Positions 9,244-18,756 are shown, numbered from the stretch's first letter. The stretch is 64,000 nt of DNA from Acidovorax sp. Leaf191 (GCF_001424425.1 NZ_LMPT01000012.1:580074-644073), one strand, 5' to 3'. Numbers and translations are program-made. Notes: generated by a model not told the origin, from the letters alone.

Positions 9244-9290
9244 GCGGTTTGTCTCCAAGTGATCCCGCATTTGTAGCACGGTCGTTCGTT

Positions 9291-10013
<723 letters not shown>

Positions 10014-10037
10014 GGCTGGGATAATCCGGTGCAATTT

Positions 10038-10619
10038 ATGAAGAACATCGTCATTTTGATCTCGGGCAGCGGCTCCAACATGGCGGCCATCGTCCGCACC
10101 GCGCAGCAAGAGAACTGGGAGCAGCGCTACGGCGCCCGCGTGGTGGCCGTCGTCAGCAACAAACCCGAGGCCGCCGGCCTGGCCTTTGCGCGCGAGCAGG
10201 GCATGGCCGCCGAGGCGCTGGACCACAAGGGCTTTGCCACCCGCGAGGCCTTCGATGCCGAACTGTCCGCGCTGATCGACCGGCACGAGCCCGCACTGGT
10301 GGTGCTGGCAGGCTTCATGCGCATTCTGACCCCCGGCTTCGTGGAGCGGTATGCGGGGCGGCTGATCAACATCCATCCGTCCCTGCTGCCGGCCTTCACC
10401 GGCCTGCACACGCACCAGCGCGCCATCGACGCGGGCTGCAAGGTGGCGGGCGTCACCGTGCACCAGGTGACGGCGGAGCTGGATGTGGGCCCCATCCTGG
10501 ACCAGGCCGTGGTGCCGGTGTTGCCCGGCGACACGGCCGACACGCTGGCGGCCCGCGTGCTCACGCAGGAACATGTCATCTACCCCCGCGCCGTGCGGGC
10601 GCTGGTGCAGCGGCTGTAG
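10038..10619 (+). CDS. purN: Phosphoribosylglycinamide formyltransferase
   Basis: 193 residues, normal length for PurN. It transfers the formyl group of 10-formyl-tetrahydrofolate to GAR in step three of purine synthesis, in the cytoplasm. Visible motifs: phosphate-binding ISGSGSNM at 8-15, [10 protein letters not shown] with catalytic N111 and H113, and D149 in [15 protein letters not shown] hexamer (10020-10025) ends 12 nt before ATG 10038. If it is the -10 element the transcript would have almost no leader, and no Shine-Dalgarno sequence is visible. It is divergent from yceH. Confidence 0.96.
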   Translation: MKNIVILISGSGSNMAAIVRTAQQENWEQRYGARVVAVVSNKPEAAGLAFAREQGMAAEALDHKGFATREAFDAELSALIDRHEPALVVLAGFMRILTPGFVERYAGRLINIHPSLLPAFTGLHTHQRAIDAGCKVAGVTVHQVTAELDVGPILDQAVVPVLPGDTADTLAARVLTQEHVIYPRAVRALVQRL

Positions 10620-10647
10620 ACGCCGGTGTGTGGGCAATCCGTCACTG

Positions 10648-10716
10648 ATTCGCTATAAAATCAATAGCTGGTTGCGCTTGTATATCAATCGATAGCGGCC
10701 ATTTCGATGCTGAAAT
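10648..10716 (+). repeat. Dispersed GCTAT element, intergenic full copy
   Basis: About 68 bp between purN and the DUF1653 gene. Order of parts: GCTAT, short AT spacer, ATAGCTGGTTGCGCTTGT, a second arm ATCAATCGATAGCGGCC, then an ATTTCGATGCTGAAA tail. The same order of parts is found near 30921, 59513, 23328 and elsewhere in this window. The nested inverted repeats (GCTAT/ATAGC and GCGCTTG/CGATAGCG) suggest a folded RNA or REP-like mobile element. Confidence 0.8.
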
Positions 10717-10737
10717 GAGTGCAAGCGCAGGCTGCCC

Positions 10738-11007
10738 TCAGCCCTGGGATGCCGGCCGCACCGTGTCGTCGTCGCACTTCACGAAGCGCGGGCGCATCAC
10801 CCCGTCCACCAGCACCGCCTCTTCGAACATGGCTGCGGGCCTGACCCACAGGCCGTGCTGGCCGTAGAGGGCGCGGTACAGCGTCATGGGTTCCAGGGTC
10901 TCGCTGTGCCGCACGGTGTCGATCACCTCGTAGAGCATGCCCTTGTAGTGGCGGTACAGGCCGGGTGGCGTGCGGATCAGTTCGGGCAGGTCGTCGTCGG
11001 TCATCAT
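10738..11007 (-). CDS. DUF1653 domain protein
   Basis: 89 residues starting MMTDDDLPELIRTPPG. The core GLYRHYKGMLYEVIDTVRHSETLEPMTLYRAL is the DUF1653 signature: a small beta-barrel-like domain with conserved GxYxHYKG and a YR-LY motif. No function is established for the family. Two adjacent ATGs (11007, 11004) are both possible starts. It is divergent from the M48 peptidase gene and sits alone. Confidence 0.85.
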   Translation of the reverse strand: MMTDDDLPELIRTPPGLYRHYKGMLYEVIDTVRHSETLEPMTLYRALYGQHGLWVRPAAMFEEAVLVDGVMRPRFVKCDDDTVRPASQG

Positions 11008-11162
11008 CGGTGCGTCTTGGTGGTTGGTGGGTGGTTCGTTAGGATGGCGGGTTGTACCAGCCCGGCATTTTGTGCTGCGGCCTGGCCGCCGTATGGCGCA
11101 CTGTGGTGCGCTGCGGTCCGGCCACAGAACAAGAGCAACCATACAGAGCAAGAGGGACACCC

Positions 11163-13016
11163 GTGGACCAGGCAGATTTTGTGCACCTCGTGCGCATGAG
11201 CGAGCATGCCAGCGCCGACAACAGCCGCGCCTACCGCCGCAGCGTGGCCGCCTTTGCGGCGCTGGGCTATGCCTGGGTGCTGGGCTGCCTGGTGCTGGCC
11301 ACGGCGATCGTGCTGTGGGTGGTGCCCCAGCTCCTGCACGGGCGCTTCCGGCTGGCCATGGTGTGGCTGCTGCTGGGGGCGGTGGGCCTGCTGTGGGTGA
11401 GCCTGCGGGCGCTGTGGGTGCGGCTGGAGCCCCCGGGCGGCGTGGAGATCACCGCGCTGGAGGCGCCCGAATTGTTCGAGGCGCTCGAGCGCATCCGCCG
11501 CAAGATCAAGGGGCCGCCCATCCACACGGTGCGGCTCGACAGCGAGTTCAACGCCAGCATCCAGCAGGTGCCCCGTTTCGGCCTGCTGGGCGGTGCCGTC
11601 AACCACCTGACCATTGGCCTGCCGCTCTTGATGGCGCTGGACCGCCCGCGTTTTCTGGCGGTGCTGGCCCATGAATACGGGCACCTGCGCGGCGACCACG
11701 GGCGGTTTGCCGCCTGGATCTACCGCACCCGCCTGTCGTGGATGCGCCTGAACCACAGCCTGTCCGATGACGAGGGCCCGGCCGCAGCGGCCACGCAGGC
11801 CTTCATGCGCTGGTATTTTCCGCGGTTCTCGGCCAAGACCTTCGCGCTGGCGCGCCAGGACGAGTACGAGGCCGACCGCATCGCCGGCCGGCTGCTGGGG
11901 CGCGAGGTGACGGCAGCGGCGCTGGCCGAGATCGAGATCCGCGGCGCCTGGCTGCACGAAGAGTTCTGGGGCCGCCACTGGTCTGGTGCCGCGGGCAACC
12001 CGCTGCCCGTGGGACCGTACCGCAGCATGCGCCGCCGCCTGGCCGAGCCGCCGGACGCTGCCTTTGCCAACGACGCGATGCGCCAGGCGCTCAAGCGCAT
12101 CAGCAGCGTGGACGACACCCACCCGGGGCTGCGCGACCGCATCGAATCGCTGGACGCCTCCCCCACGGTGCCCGACTGGTCGCGCGGCACCGCGCTGGGC
12201 CTGCTGGGCCCCGAGGCCAAGCGCTGGGTCGCGCATTTCGACAAGGAGTGGTGCCGCGACAACGCCACCGAATGGAAGCAGCACCACGCGTGGCTGGAGC
12301 GCGTGCGCGTGCGCGCCGAGGCGCTGGGCGCGTCCACCGCCCAGAGCAGCGCGGCCGAGCTGGTGGAACTGGCGCGCCTCAAGCGCCACCTGGACCCGCG
12401 TGCGAATGTGCGCCCGCTGTACGAGACCGCGCTGGAACGCAGCCCCGAACACCCGGCCGCCCTGCGCGGGCTGGTCACCTGCCTGGCCGAGGACGACCGC
12501 GAGGGCAAGCTGGCGCTGCTGCACCGGCTGTGGGACACCGCCAGCGGCGACCGCTTCTGGGCCGCCCGCACGGCGCTGGCCGAGCTGGAAACCCCCCGCC
12601 TGGGCAAGGAGCACGACGCCGCCGCGTTCAAGCAGTGGCGCAAGCGCCTGGAACGCGCGCAGGAGTCCGAGGACCGCGCGTGGGAGGAACTGTCGGGCAC
12701 CTCGTTCTTCAGCCAGATCTCGCGCCACGACTTGAGCGATTTCGAACTGGCCGAGCTCACGGCCGAGCTGGCGCGCTGCGCCCCCCTGGCCCGCTGCTGG
12801 CTGGTGCGCAAGAACCTTCGCGAATACCCCCAGCGCCGGGCCTACCTGCTCTTCGTGGAGCTGCCCGGCCTGGACGACGACAGCCGCTACCACCTGTGCC
12901 GCGCGCTGGAGCGCAACCTGAGCATCCCCGGGCCCACCCTGGCGCTGTGGGCGGGCGAGTCGCCCACGCTCAAGGAGATTCAGCGCTACGCGTTCGATCC
13001 GATCTTCATGAGGTAG
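11163..13016 (+). CDS. Membrane M48-family metallopeptidase with large C-terminal region
   Basis: 617 residues from GTG 11163; AGAGGG lies about 7 nt upstream and no better start exists. Two membrane helices occupy about 35-85. The zinc site is HEYGH (H170, E171, H174), and a downstream glutamate near 234 in DEYEADRIAG is the third ligand. The C-terminal ~300 residues are helical and may include TPR-like units (LYETALERSPEHPAALRGL). M48 enzymes cut membrane or misfolded envelope proteins. Here the catalytic domain probably faces the cytoplasm, but topology is inferred. It shares a gap with the divergent DUF1653 gene. Confidence 0.88.
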   Translation: MDQADFVHLVRMSEHASADNSRAYRRSVAAFAALGYAWVLGCLVLATAIVLWVVPQLLHGRFRLAMVWLLLGAVGLLWVSLRALWVRLEPPGGVEITALEAPELFEALERIRRKIKGPPIHTVRLDSEFNASIQQVPRFGLLGGAVNHLTIGLPLLMALDRPRFLAVLAHEYGHLRGDHGRFAAWIYRTRLSWMRLNHSLSDDEGPAAAATQAFMRWYFPRFSAKTFALARQDEYEADRIAGRLLGREVTAAALAEIEIRGAWLHEEFWGRHWSGAAGNPLPVGPYRSMRRRLAEPPDAAFANDAMRQALKRISSVDDTHPGLRDRIESLDASPTVPDWSRGTALGLLGPEAKRWVAHFDKEWCRDNATEWKQHHAWLERVRVRAEALGASTAQSSAAELVELARLKRHLDPRANVRPLYETALERSPEHPAALRGLVTCLAEDDREGKLALLHRLWDTASGDRFWAARTALAELETPRLGKEHDAAAFKQWRKRLERAQESEDRAWEELSGTSFFSQISRHDLSDFELAELTAELARCAPLARCWLVRKNLREYPQRRAYLLFVELPGLDDDSRYHLCRALERNLSIPGPTLALWAGESPTLKEIQRYAFDPIFMR

Positions 13017-13110
13017 AGCTGCGCCCCGCGACCGGCTAGTGGCAGGTCAGGACGGCTGCCCTGGGTGCGCGCCTCCACCGCAGGCGTGTGCGGGGTGGGA
13101 CAATAGAGGG

Positions 13111-14382
13111 ATGCACCCCAAAGTTCTTCTCGACGCCTGCGCCGAACTCGTCCGACTCACCCTCACCTTCGAACACCCCGCCGACGCGGTGGTGTCGCGC
13201 TTTTTCCGTGACAACCGGGGCCTGGGGCCCCGCGAGCGGGCCACCCTGGCCGAAACGGTCTACACCGTGCTGCGCAAGAAGCTGCTGTTCGACCACATGG
13301 CCCCCTCGGGCTCCGGCCCCAAGGAGCGGCGCCTGGCCATCCTGGGCTTTCACGGCCCGCGCGACTTTTTGAACGGCGCACTGACCGACCAGGAAAAGAA
13401 CTGGCTCGACCAGTGCGACGCCGTCACGGTGGACGAGCTGATGGAGCGCCACTGCCACAACCTGCCCGAATGGCTGGTGCAGCCCCTGAAGGACCAGCTG
13501 GGCACGGGCTTCTGGCCGCTGGTGGAGAGTTTGTCGAACGCCGCGCCGCTGGACCTGCGTGTCAACGCGCTGCAGGACAAGCGTGCCGATGTGCAAAAGG
13601 AACTGGCCAAGTCCGGCATCAAGGCCGTGCCCACGCCGTACTCGCCCTGGGGCCTGCGCATCGACGGCAAGCCGGCGCTGACCAAGCTGGATGTCTTCAC
13701 CCGCGGCGCCGTGGAGGTGCAGGACGAAGGCTCCCAGCTGCTGGCCCTGCTGCTCGACGCCAAGCGCGGCGAGATGGTGGTGGACTTTTGCGCCGGTGCC
13801 GGCGGCAAGACGCTGGCCATCGGTGCCAGCATGCGCAGCACCGGCCGCCTGTATGCGTTCGACGTGTCGGGCCACCGGCTGGATGCCTTGAAGCCCCGCC
13901 TGGCCCGCAGCGGACTGTCCAACGTCCACCCCGCAGCCATTGCCCACGAGCGCGACGACCGCGTCAAGCGCCTGGCGGGCAAGATCGACCGCGTGCTGGT
14001 CGACGCGCCGTGCTCGGGCCTGGGCACGCTGCGCCGCAACCCCGATCTCAAGTGGCGCCAGACGCCCAAAGCGGTGGAAGAACTGGTGGCCAAGCAGACC
14101 GCCATCCTGGCCAGCGCCGCGCGGCTGCTCAAGTCCGGCGGCCGGCTGGTGTATGCCACCTGCAGCATCCTGCCGCAGGAGAACGAGGCCATCGCCGAGG
14201 CCTTCAGCGCCGCGCACCCCGACTTCGTGCTGGTGGACGCGGGCGAACTGCTGGCCCAGCTCAAGGTCGAGGGCGCTGCGCAACTGTGCAGCGGCGGCGA
14301 GTCCGGCACTGGATATCTGCGCCTGTGGCCCCATGTGCACCAGACGGACGGATTCTTCGCCGCGGTCTGGACGAGGAAGTAA
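13111..14382 (+). CDS. RsmB/NSUN-family RNA cytosine-5 methyltransferase
   Basis: 423 residues. It has an N-terminal helical domain (about 1-150), then a class I SAM-dependent fold: VVDFCAGAGGKTLAIG binds SAM; DAPCSGLGTLRRNPDLKW and YATCSILPQENE hold the two catalytic cysteines typical of m5C RNA methyltransferases. Residues QDEGSQLLALLLD form the usual lead into the SAM site. The target is probably rRNA, but this is not the canonical fmu/rsmB context (no fmt or ntr neighbours), so I leave it unnamed. ATG 13111 follows TAGAGGG. Confidence 0.93.
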   Translation: MHPKVLLDACAELVRLTLTFEHPADAVVSRFFRDNRGLGPRERATLAETVYTVLRKKLLFDHMAPSGSGPKERRLAILGFHGPRDFLNGALTDQEKNWLDQCDAVTVDELMERHCHNLPEWLVQPLKDQLGTGFWPLVESLSNAAPLDLRVNALQDKRADVQKELAKSGIKAVPTPYSPWGLRIDGKPALTKLDVFTRGAVEVQDEGSQLLALLLDAKRGEMVVDFCAGAGGKTLAIGASMRSTGRLYAFDVSGHRLDALKPRLARSGLSNVHPAAIAHERDDRVKRLAGKIDRVLVDAPCSGLGTLRRNPDLKWRQTPKAVEELVAKQTAILASAARLLKSGGRLVYATCSILPQENEAIAEAFSAAHPDFVLVDAGELLAQLKVEGAAQLCSGGESGTGYLRLWPHVHQTDGFFAAVWTRK

Positions 14383-14462
14383 GCCCCCTGGGCCGCTGGG
14401 CGTCTTTCCCCAATGGGGACGTCAGCGGTGGACCGGTAAAGCCGGTTCCAGGGTGGCACTGG
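14380..14462 (+). repeat. 83-bp dispersed repeat, copy 1
   Basis: Begins at the TAA stop of the methyltransferase gene. Order of parts: TAAGCCCCCTGGGCCGCTG, a C-run / G-run inverted repeat (TTTCCCCAATGGGGA), GCGGTGG, then CCGGTAAAGCCGG and TTCCAGGGTGGCACTGG. It aligns over its whole length with 38353-38435, also starting at a stop codon. Confidence 0.85.
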
Positions 14463-14735
14463 CACTGGCACAGGCCGCGCCGGTGCCACCGAGGGGCCGA
14501 CGCAGGCCGTGCCGGTGCGGCGCAAGTGACGAAACGGGCGTGGGAGCTGCGGTTTTGCCGTGTCGCGCAGCCTTTCTGGCACAGGGCTTGCACGGCGTTG
14601 TCGTGAAGGCGACGCAGGGGCCAAGTCACTCTGGCTACTGTGGATAACCTGCAGTCCCGAATGGGGTCCGCGCTTTAAAATTGACAGTCCCGCCGCCGCT
14701 GGTGCCCGGGTGTTTTGTACAAGGTTTTTTTGAAT
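14463..14735 (+). other. Non-coding stretch before desaturase, with one DnaA-box match
   Basis: Together with the repeat this makes a 353-bp gap without a gene. I see no convincing reading frame. TGTGGATAA at 14639-14647 matches the DnaA-box consensus in all nine positions (reverse strand), alone and without an AT-rich unwinding region. TTGACA occurs at 14681 but lacks a well-placed -10 hexamer. Confidence 0.6.
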
Positions 14736-15950
14736 ATGCTGTTACCCGACTGGGCTGTGCTGAACGCGGCCATCGATTGGCTGGGCCACGGGCTGTGGGA
14801 TCTGGCCTGGTGGGAGATCGTGCTCTACACGCTGGCGACGACGCACATCACCATCGCGGCCGTGACGATCTTCCTGCACCGCTCGCAGGCACACCGCTCG
14901 GTGGACCTGCATGCGATCCCGTCGCACTTCTTTCGCTTCTGGCTGTGGCTTGGCACCGGCATGGTGACCAAGGAGTGGGTCGCCATCCACCGCAAGCACC
15001 ACGCCAAGTGCGAAACCGTGGACGACCCGCACAGCCCGCAGACGCGCGGCCTCGATACCGTGATGTGGCGCGGCGCCGAGCTGTACCGTGCGGAGTCGAA
15101 GAACCTGGAGACCATGAAGAAGTTCGGCCACGGCACGCCCGATGACTGGATGGAGCGCAACGTCTACACCCGCTTTGGCTGGCAGGGCGTGGGCCTGATG
15201 CTGGTGCTCAACCTCGCGCTGTTCGGCGCGGTGGGCGCCGCCGTCTGGGCCGTGCAGATGCTGTGGATCCCGTTCTGGGCGGCCGGTGTGGTCAACGGTG
15301 TGGGCCACTACTGGGGCTACCGCAACTTCGAGGCGCAGGACGCCAGCACCAACCTCTCGCCCTGGGGCGTGATTATCGGCGGCGAAGAGCTGCACAACAA
15401 CCACCACACCTATCCCACGTCGGCCAAGTTCTCGGTCAAGCCGTACGAGTTCGACATCGGCTGGGTCTACATCAGCCTGATGCAGAAAGTGGGCTGGGCC
15501 ACCGTGAAGAAGGTGCCGCCCAAGCTGCAGCTGGGCGACGTGAAGCCCGTGGCCGATGAAAAGACGCTGGAGGCCCTGATCGCCAACCGCTACGAGGTGA
15601 TGGCCGGCTACGCCCGCGGCGTGCGCCAGGCCTGCAAGGAAGAGATCGCGGCGCTCAAGGCCCGCCAGGCGGATGTCTCCGTACTGACCGCCGCCAAGCG
15701 TTGGCTGCACCGCGATTCCGAGAAGGTGCCCGCGGGCGCTCTGCCGCAACTGGCCCAGGCGCGCGCTGCCCACCCGGCGCTGGACAAGATGGTCACCATG
15801 CGCGAAGAGCTGCGCCAGCTGTGGCTGAACACGTCGCAGTCGCGCGAGCAACTGACGGCCGACCTGCAGGCCTGGTGCCGCCGCGCGGAAGAAAGCGGCA
15901 TCGCCGCGCTGCGCGAGTTCTCGCTGCGGCTGCGTGCTGCACAGGCCTGA
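14736..15950 (+). CDS. Membrane fatty acid desaturase (acyl-CoA/lipid delta-9 type)
   Basis: 404 residues. Three histidine boxes bind the di-iron centre: HRSQAH near residue 50, HRKHH near 85 and HNNHH near 225, with membrane helices between them (about 28-50, 150-195). Belongs to the stearoyl-CoA-desaturase-like integral membrane group that inserts a cis double bond in acyl chains using O2. The C-terminal ~130 residues are hydrophilic and helical, an extension beyond the minimal enzyme. ATG 14736 is preferred because hydrophobic homology begins there; an in-frame TTG 21 nt upstream is possible. Closed by a strong terminator. Confidence 0.92.
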   Translation: MLLPDWAVLNAAIDWLGHGLWDLAWWEIVLYTLATTHITIAAVTIFLHRSQAHRSVDLHAIPSHFFRFWLWLGTGMVTKEWVAIHRKHHAKCETVDDPHSPQTRGLDTVMWRGAELYRAESKNLETMKKFGHGTPDDWMERNVYTRFGWQGVGLMLVLNLALFGAVGAAVWAVQMLWIPFWAAGVVNGVGHYWGYRNFEAQDASTNLSPWGVIIGGEELHNNHHTYPTSAKFSVKPYEFDIGWVYISLMQKVGWATVKKVPPKLQLGDVKPVADEKTLEALIANRYEVMAGYARGVRQACKEEIAALKARQADVSVLTAAKRWLHRDSEKVPAGALPQLAQARAAHPALDKMVTMREELRQLWLNTSQSREQLTADLQAWCRRAEESGIAALREFSLRLRAAQA

Positions 15951-15970
15951 CCCAGCCCGTGCCCCGTGCT

Positions 15971-16001
15971 CAAGGCCTTGCCATTCGGCAAGGCCTTTTT
16001 C
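15971..16001 (+). terminator. Terminator after desaturase
   Basis: Perfect 11-bp stem AAGGCCTTGCC / GGCAAGGCCTT with a 4-nt ATTC loop and a T-run. Confidence 0.93.
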
Positions 16002-16055
16002 TTTGGCCGCGCACCACAAGCGCTGAGCGATGCGTGAGGGAGGGATGACCGGCGG

Positions 16056-16472
16056 CTATCGCAGCGCGGGCACGTTGCCGAAGGTGTGGTCCTGCGCCGT
16101 TTCATCGCGGCCTGCCAGGGCTGTGCGCAGCAGGTGCCGCGCCTGGCGCCAAAGCCCGGGTGCGGGCGTGCGTTCGATCACCTGGATCTCTGCGCGGCAG
16201 TGCAGGGCGTTGGCCACCTGCACCCAGGCGGCCTGGGTGGCCCCGCCGCCTGCCAGATGTTCGCCCGCCCCCAGGCGGGCCTGGGGCGGGGTGTGCAACG
16301 CGTGCCCGCAGTCTCGTGGCGCGAACCGAAGCGACACCTCGCCCTGGGTGGCGTGCAGCACGCTGCCGGGCGGCAGGCACAGCCACAGGCTCTGGCCGGG
16401 GGTGAGGCCCAGGGTGACTGCGGCCGCTGGGCTGGTGCATGGTGTGGCGGGTGGAGTGGGGTGCTGTGGCAT
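16056..16472 (-). CDS. DUF2917 domain protein
   Basis: 138 residues from ATG 16472, preceded by AGGAG at 9-nt spacing. The DUF2917 core is visible: a Leu-rich start, PGQSLWLCLPPGSVLHATQG, then a GEVSLRF/WVQV beta pattern, a small cupin-like or beta-sandwich fold. No function is established. It is divergent from a MocR-type regulator; such pairs often control each other, so this gene is a plausible target of that regulator. Confidence 0.8.
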   Translation of the reverse strand: MPQHPTPPATPCTSPAAAVTLGLTPGQSLWLCLPPGSVLHATQGEVSLRFAPRDCGHALHTPPQARLGAGEHLAGGGATQAAWVQVANALHCRAEIQVIERTPAPGLWRQARHLLRTALAGRDETAQDHTFGNVPALR

Positions 16473-16708
16473 GGTGCGGTGCTCCTGAAGAAAGTGGCGG
16501 CAGTGAGGCTGTAGCGTAGAAAAATCAGCCCCACCGGAACAGGTACACGGCTGTGCCGTAGCAGGTAGAACAGCAGCGATTGCCGGCATGCTGTTATGGT
16601 CCTGTCTGCGCCTTCCTGTATCTGTTATCGCAGAGAGGGCTCGGGCACGATGCACTGACCGGCTGCAGGGCCCGCGCCACGGCTCGGCAGCAGCACCCCT
16701 TACCCGCC
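16473..16708. promoter_or_regulatory. Divergent control region between DUF2917 and MocR genes
   Basis: 236 bp, locally AT-richer than its flanks. Two CTGTTAT copies (near 16590 and 16620) lie in the same orientation about one helical-turn multiple apart, and two ACAGGTA/CAGGTAGA-like words occur near 16538-16570. MocR regulators bind direct repeats in such gaps. Sites are suggested by pattern only. Confidence 0.4.
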
Positions 16709-18217
16709 ATGCCACCTTCCACCGATTCGCGGGATGCCCCGCTCTACCGCCAACTGGCGGCGTTGTACGAACAGGCCATCGCCGCCGGCAGCCTGACGCC
16801 CGGCATGCGCATGCCGTCGGTGCGGGAGTTGTGTCAGCGGCACCAGGTCAGCCTGACCACGGCGCTGCAGGTGCTGCGCCACCTCGAGTCGCTCGGCTGC
16901 GTCGAGGCACGCGAGCGGGTGGGCTACTTCGTGCGGGAGCCGGGGGACCTGGCATTGCCCCGTGCGCGCGAGCCCGAACTGCACGAGCCCTTGGCCCACG
17001 ACCCGCGGGTGTTCGCAGGCATCAACGAGCGCATTTCCGGCTTTCTCGAAAAAGCCCGCCGGGCAGGCCCGCTGCCGCTGGACCTGGGCAGTGCCATGCC
17101 CGCGCCGAGCCTGTTCGATTCCGCTGCGCTCAACCGCCTGGCCCATGGCCTGCTGCGCGAGCAACCGGACATCCTGGTGTACGGCCCGTCGGCGCCCACC
17201 ACCCACCCGGACTTTCAGCAGGCCATGGCGCGGCATGCGCTGACCTTCGGCGTGTGCATTGCGCCGGGCGACATCGGCGCAACGCTGGGCAATTCTGAGG
17301 CGGTGAACCTGGCGCTGGATGCCGTGGCCGAGCCGGGCGACGTGATCGCGGTCGAATCGCCCACCTTCTTCGGCATCCTGCAGGCCATCGAGGTGCGGGG
17401 GCTGCGCGCGCTGGAGATCCCCTGCAGCCCGCACACCGGCATGTCGCTCGAAGCCCTGGAGCTGGCCGCGCGCAACGAGCCCCGGCTCAAGGGCGTGGTG
17501 GTGGTGCCCCACCTGCAGATGCCGCAGGGCAGCGTGATGCCCGATGCGCACAAGGAGCGCCTGGTGGCGCTGTGCGTGGAATACGGCATGGCCCTTATCG
17601 AGGACGATATCTACCGGGAGTTCGTTGAGTCGCCGCACGTGCTGCGGCCCGCCAAGGCCTGGGACCGGCAGGGCGATGCAGGGCAGGTGATCTATTGCGC
17701 ATCGCTCAGCAAGAGTTTTGCGCCCGGCCTGCGCCAGGGCTGGATGAGCGCGGGGCGCTGGCAGGCCCGCGTGCAGATGATCAAGTTCGCCCGCACGCGC
17801 AACATGCAGACCTGGTCGCAGCTGCTGGCTGCGCGCAGCGTGGATTCGCCCGCCTACGAGCGCCACATGCGCCGCATGCGGGCGCAACTGCGCATCCAGC
17901 GCGAGCAGGCCGCCCGGGCCGTGGCCCGCTACTTTCCGGCGGGCACCCGCCTGAGTTTGCCTCCGGGCGGGCTGAGCCTGTGGCTGGAGCTGCCGCAGGG
18001 CATATCGTCCACGCGGCTGTATGACGACGCACTGCACAACGGCATCCGCGTTGCGCCGGGGCCTATGTTCTCCAACACCGGGCGGTACGAGCACTTTTTG
18101 CGGCTGAGCTGCGGCATGCCCTTCACGGCGCAGGTGGAGGCGGGCTACCGCACGCTGGGCGCCCTGATGGCCGCGCAACTGGCAGAGCAGCCTGCTGCTG
18201 TGCGCAGGGCGGCGTAA
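16709..18217 (+). CDS. MocR-type GntR/aminotransferase transcriptional regulator
   Basis: 502 residues. An N-terminal GntR winged helix (about 12-78: PLYRQLAALYEQAIAAG, MPSVRELCQRHQVS) is fused to a fold-type I aminotransferase domain (about 110-490). The PLP-binding lysine is Lys335 in ASLSKSFAPGLRQGW, and IEDDIYRE holds the ring-contacting Asp. The family senses PLP or an amino-compound and regulates a neighbouring gene; some members keep aminotransferase activity. ATG 16709 chosen since it begins just before the HTH. Divergent from the DUF2917 gene. Confidence 0.92.
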   Translation: MPPSTDSRDAPLYRQLAALYEQAIAAGSLTPGMRMPSVRELCQRHQVSLTTALQVLRHLESLGCVEARERVGYFVREPGDLALPRAREPELHEPLAHDPRVFAGINERISGFLEKARRAGPLPLDLGSAMPAPSLFDSAALNRLAHGLLREQPDILVYGPSAPTTHPDFQQAMARHALTFGVCIAPGDIGATLGNSEAVNLALDAVAEPGDVIAVESPTFFGILQAIEVRGLRALEIPCSPHTGMSLEALELAARNEPRLKGVVVVPHLQMPQGSVMPDAHKERLVALCVEYGMALIEDDIYREFVESPHVLRPAKAWDRQGDAGQVIYCASLSKSFAPGLRQGWMSAGRWQARVQMIKFARTRNMQTWSQLLAARSVDSPAYERHMRRMRAQLRIQREQAARAVARYFPAGTRLSLPPGGLSLWLELPQGISSTRLYDDALHNGIRVAPGPMFSNTGRYEHFLRLSCGMPFTAQVEAGYRTLGALMAAQLAEQPAAVRRAA

Positions 18218-18290
18218 GCGGACAGCAGTGAGGCGGGGCGAGGCGGCAGGGCCCACCACCAGACCGCATGTTGCAGGCGGCGAAGCGGCC

Positions 18291-18325
18291 ATAAAAAAAC
18301 CGCCCTGAAAAGGGCGGTTTTTTGA
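18291..18325 (-). terminator. Bidirectional terminator between MocR gene and rpmG
   Basis: AAACCGCCCT / AGGGCGGTTT with a GAAA tetraloop, flanked by A-run and T-run on either side, so it can stop both converging transcripts. Confidence 0.93.
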
Positions 18326-18340
18326 AGGGATCCAGCCGAA

Positions 18341-18511
18341 TTACTTCAGCTTGATTTCCTTGTACTCGACGTGCTTGCGAGCCTTGGGATCAAATTTCAT
18401 GATCAGCATCTTCTCGGGCATCGTCTTCTTGTTCTTGGTCGTGGTGTAGAAGTGACCGGTACCCGCAGTGGATTCCAGCTTGATCTTGTCGCGTCCGCCT
18501 TTGCTTGCCAT
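18341..18511 (-). CDS. rpmG: 50S ribosomal protein L33
   Basis: 56 residues, [20 protein letters not shown] onward, ending VEYKEIKLK. It is a complete L33 of the type lacking the CxxC zinc motifs. GGAGAAGCACC before the ATG supplies a good ribosome-binding site. It lies 11 bp after rpmB, the usual rpmB-rpmG operon. Confidence 0.97.
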   Translation of the reverse strand: MASKGGRDKIKLESTAGTGHFYTTTKNKKTMPEKMLIMKFDPKARKHVEYKEIKLK

Positions 18512-18522
18512 GGTGCTTCTCC

Positions 18523-18756
18523 TTAGGCTTGACCACGTGCGCGCAGGTCTGCGAGCACCGAGTCGATACCGTTCTTGTCGATCAAACGCAGGGCAGCGCT
18601 CGAAACGCGCAGGCGAACCCAGCGGTTTTCGGTCTCGACCCAGAAACGGCGGTATTGCAGGTTCGGCAGGAACCGGCGCTTGGTTTTGTTGTTGGCGTGG
18701 GAAACATTGTTCCCCGTCATGGGCTTCTTGCCCGTTACGTCGCAGACGCGTGCCAT
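18523..18756 (-). CDS. rpmB: 50S ribosomal protein L28
   Basis: 77 residues, [20 protein letters not shown], the typical L28 start, with [18 protein letters not shown] rRNA-contact region. First gene of the rpmB-rpmG operon, with a near-consensus promoter about 160 bp upstream. Confidence 0.98.
   Translation of the reverse strand: MARVCDVTGKKPMTGNNVSHANNKTKRRFLPNLQYRRFWVETENRWVRLRVSSAALRLIDKNGIDSVLADLRARGQA

Noticed and set aside
6121-9276. Over 1000-codon plus-strand frame opposite the hydrolase and acyl-CoA dehydrogenases
   Set aside because: Crosses three well-supported minus-strand genes and a terminator; composition is antisense-like.
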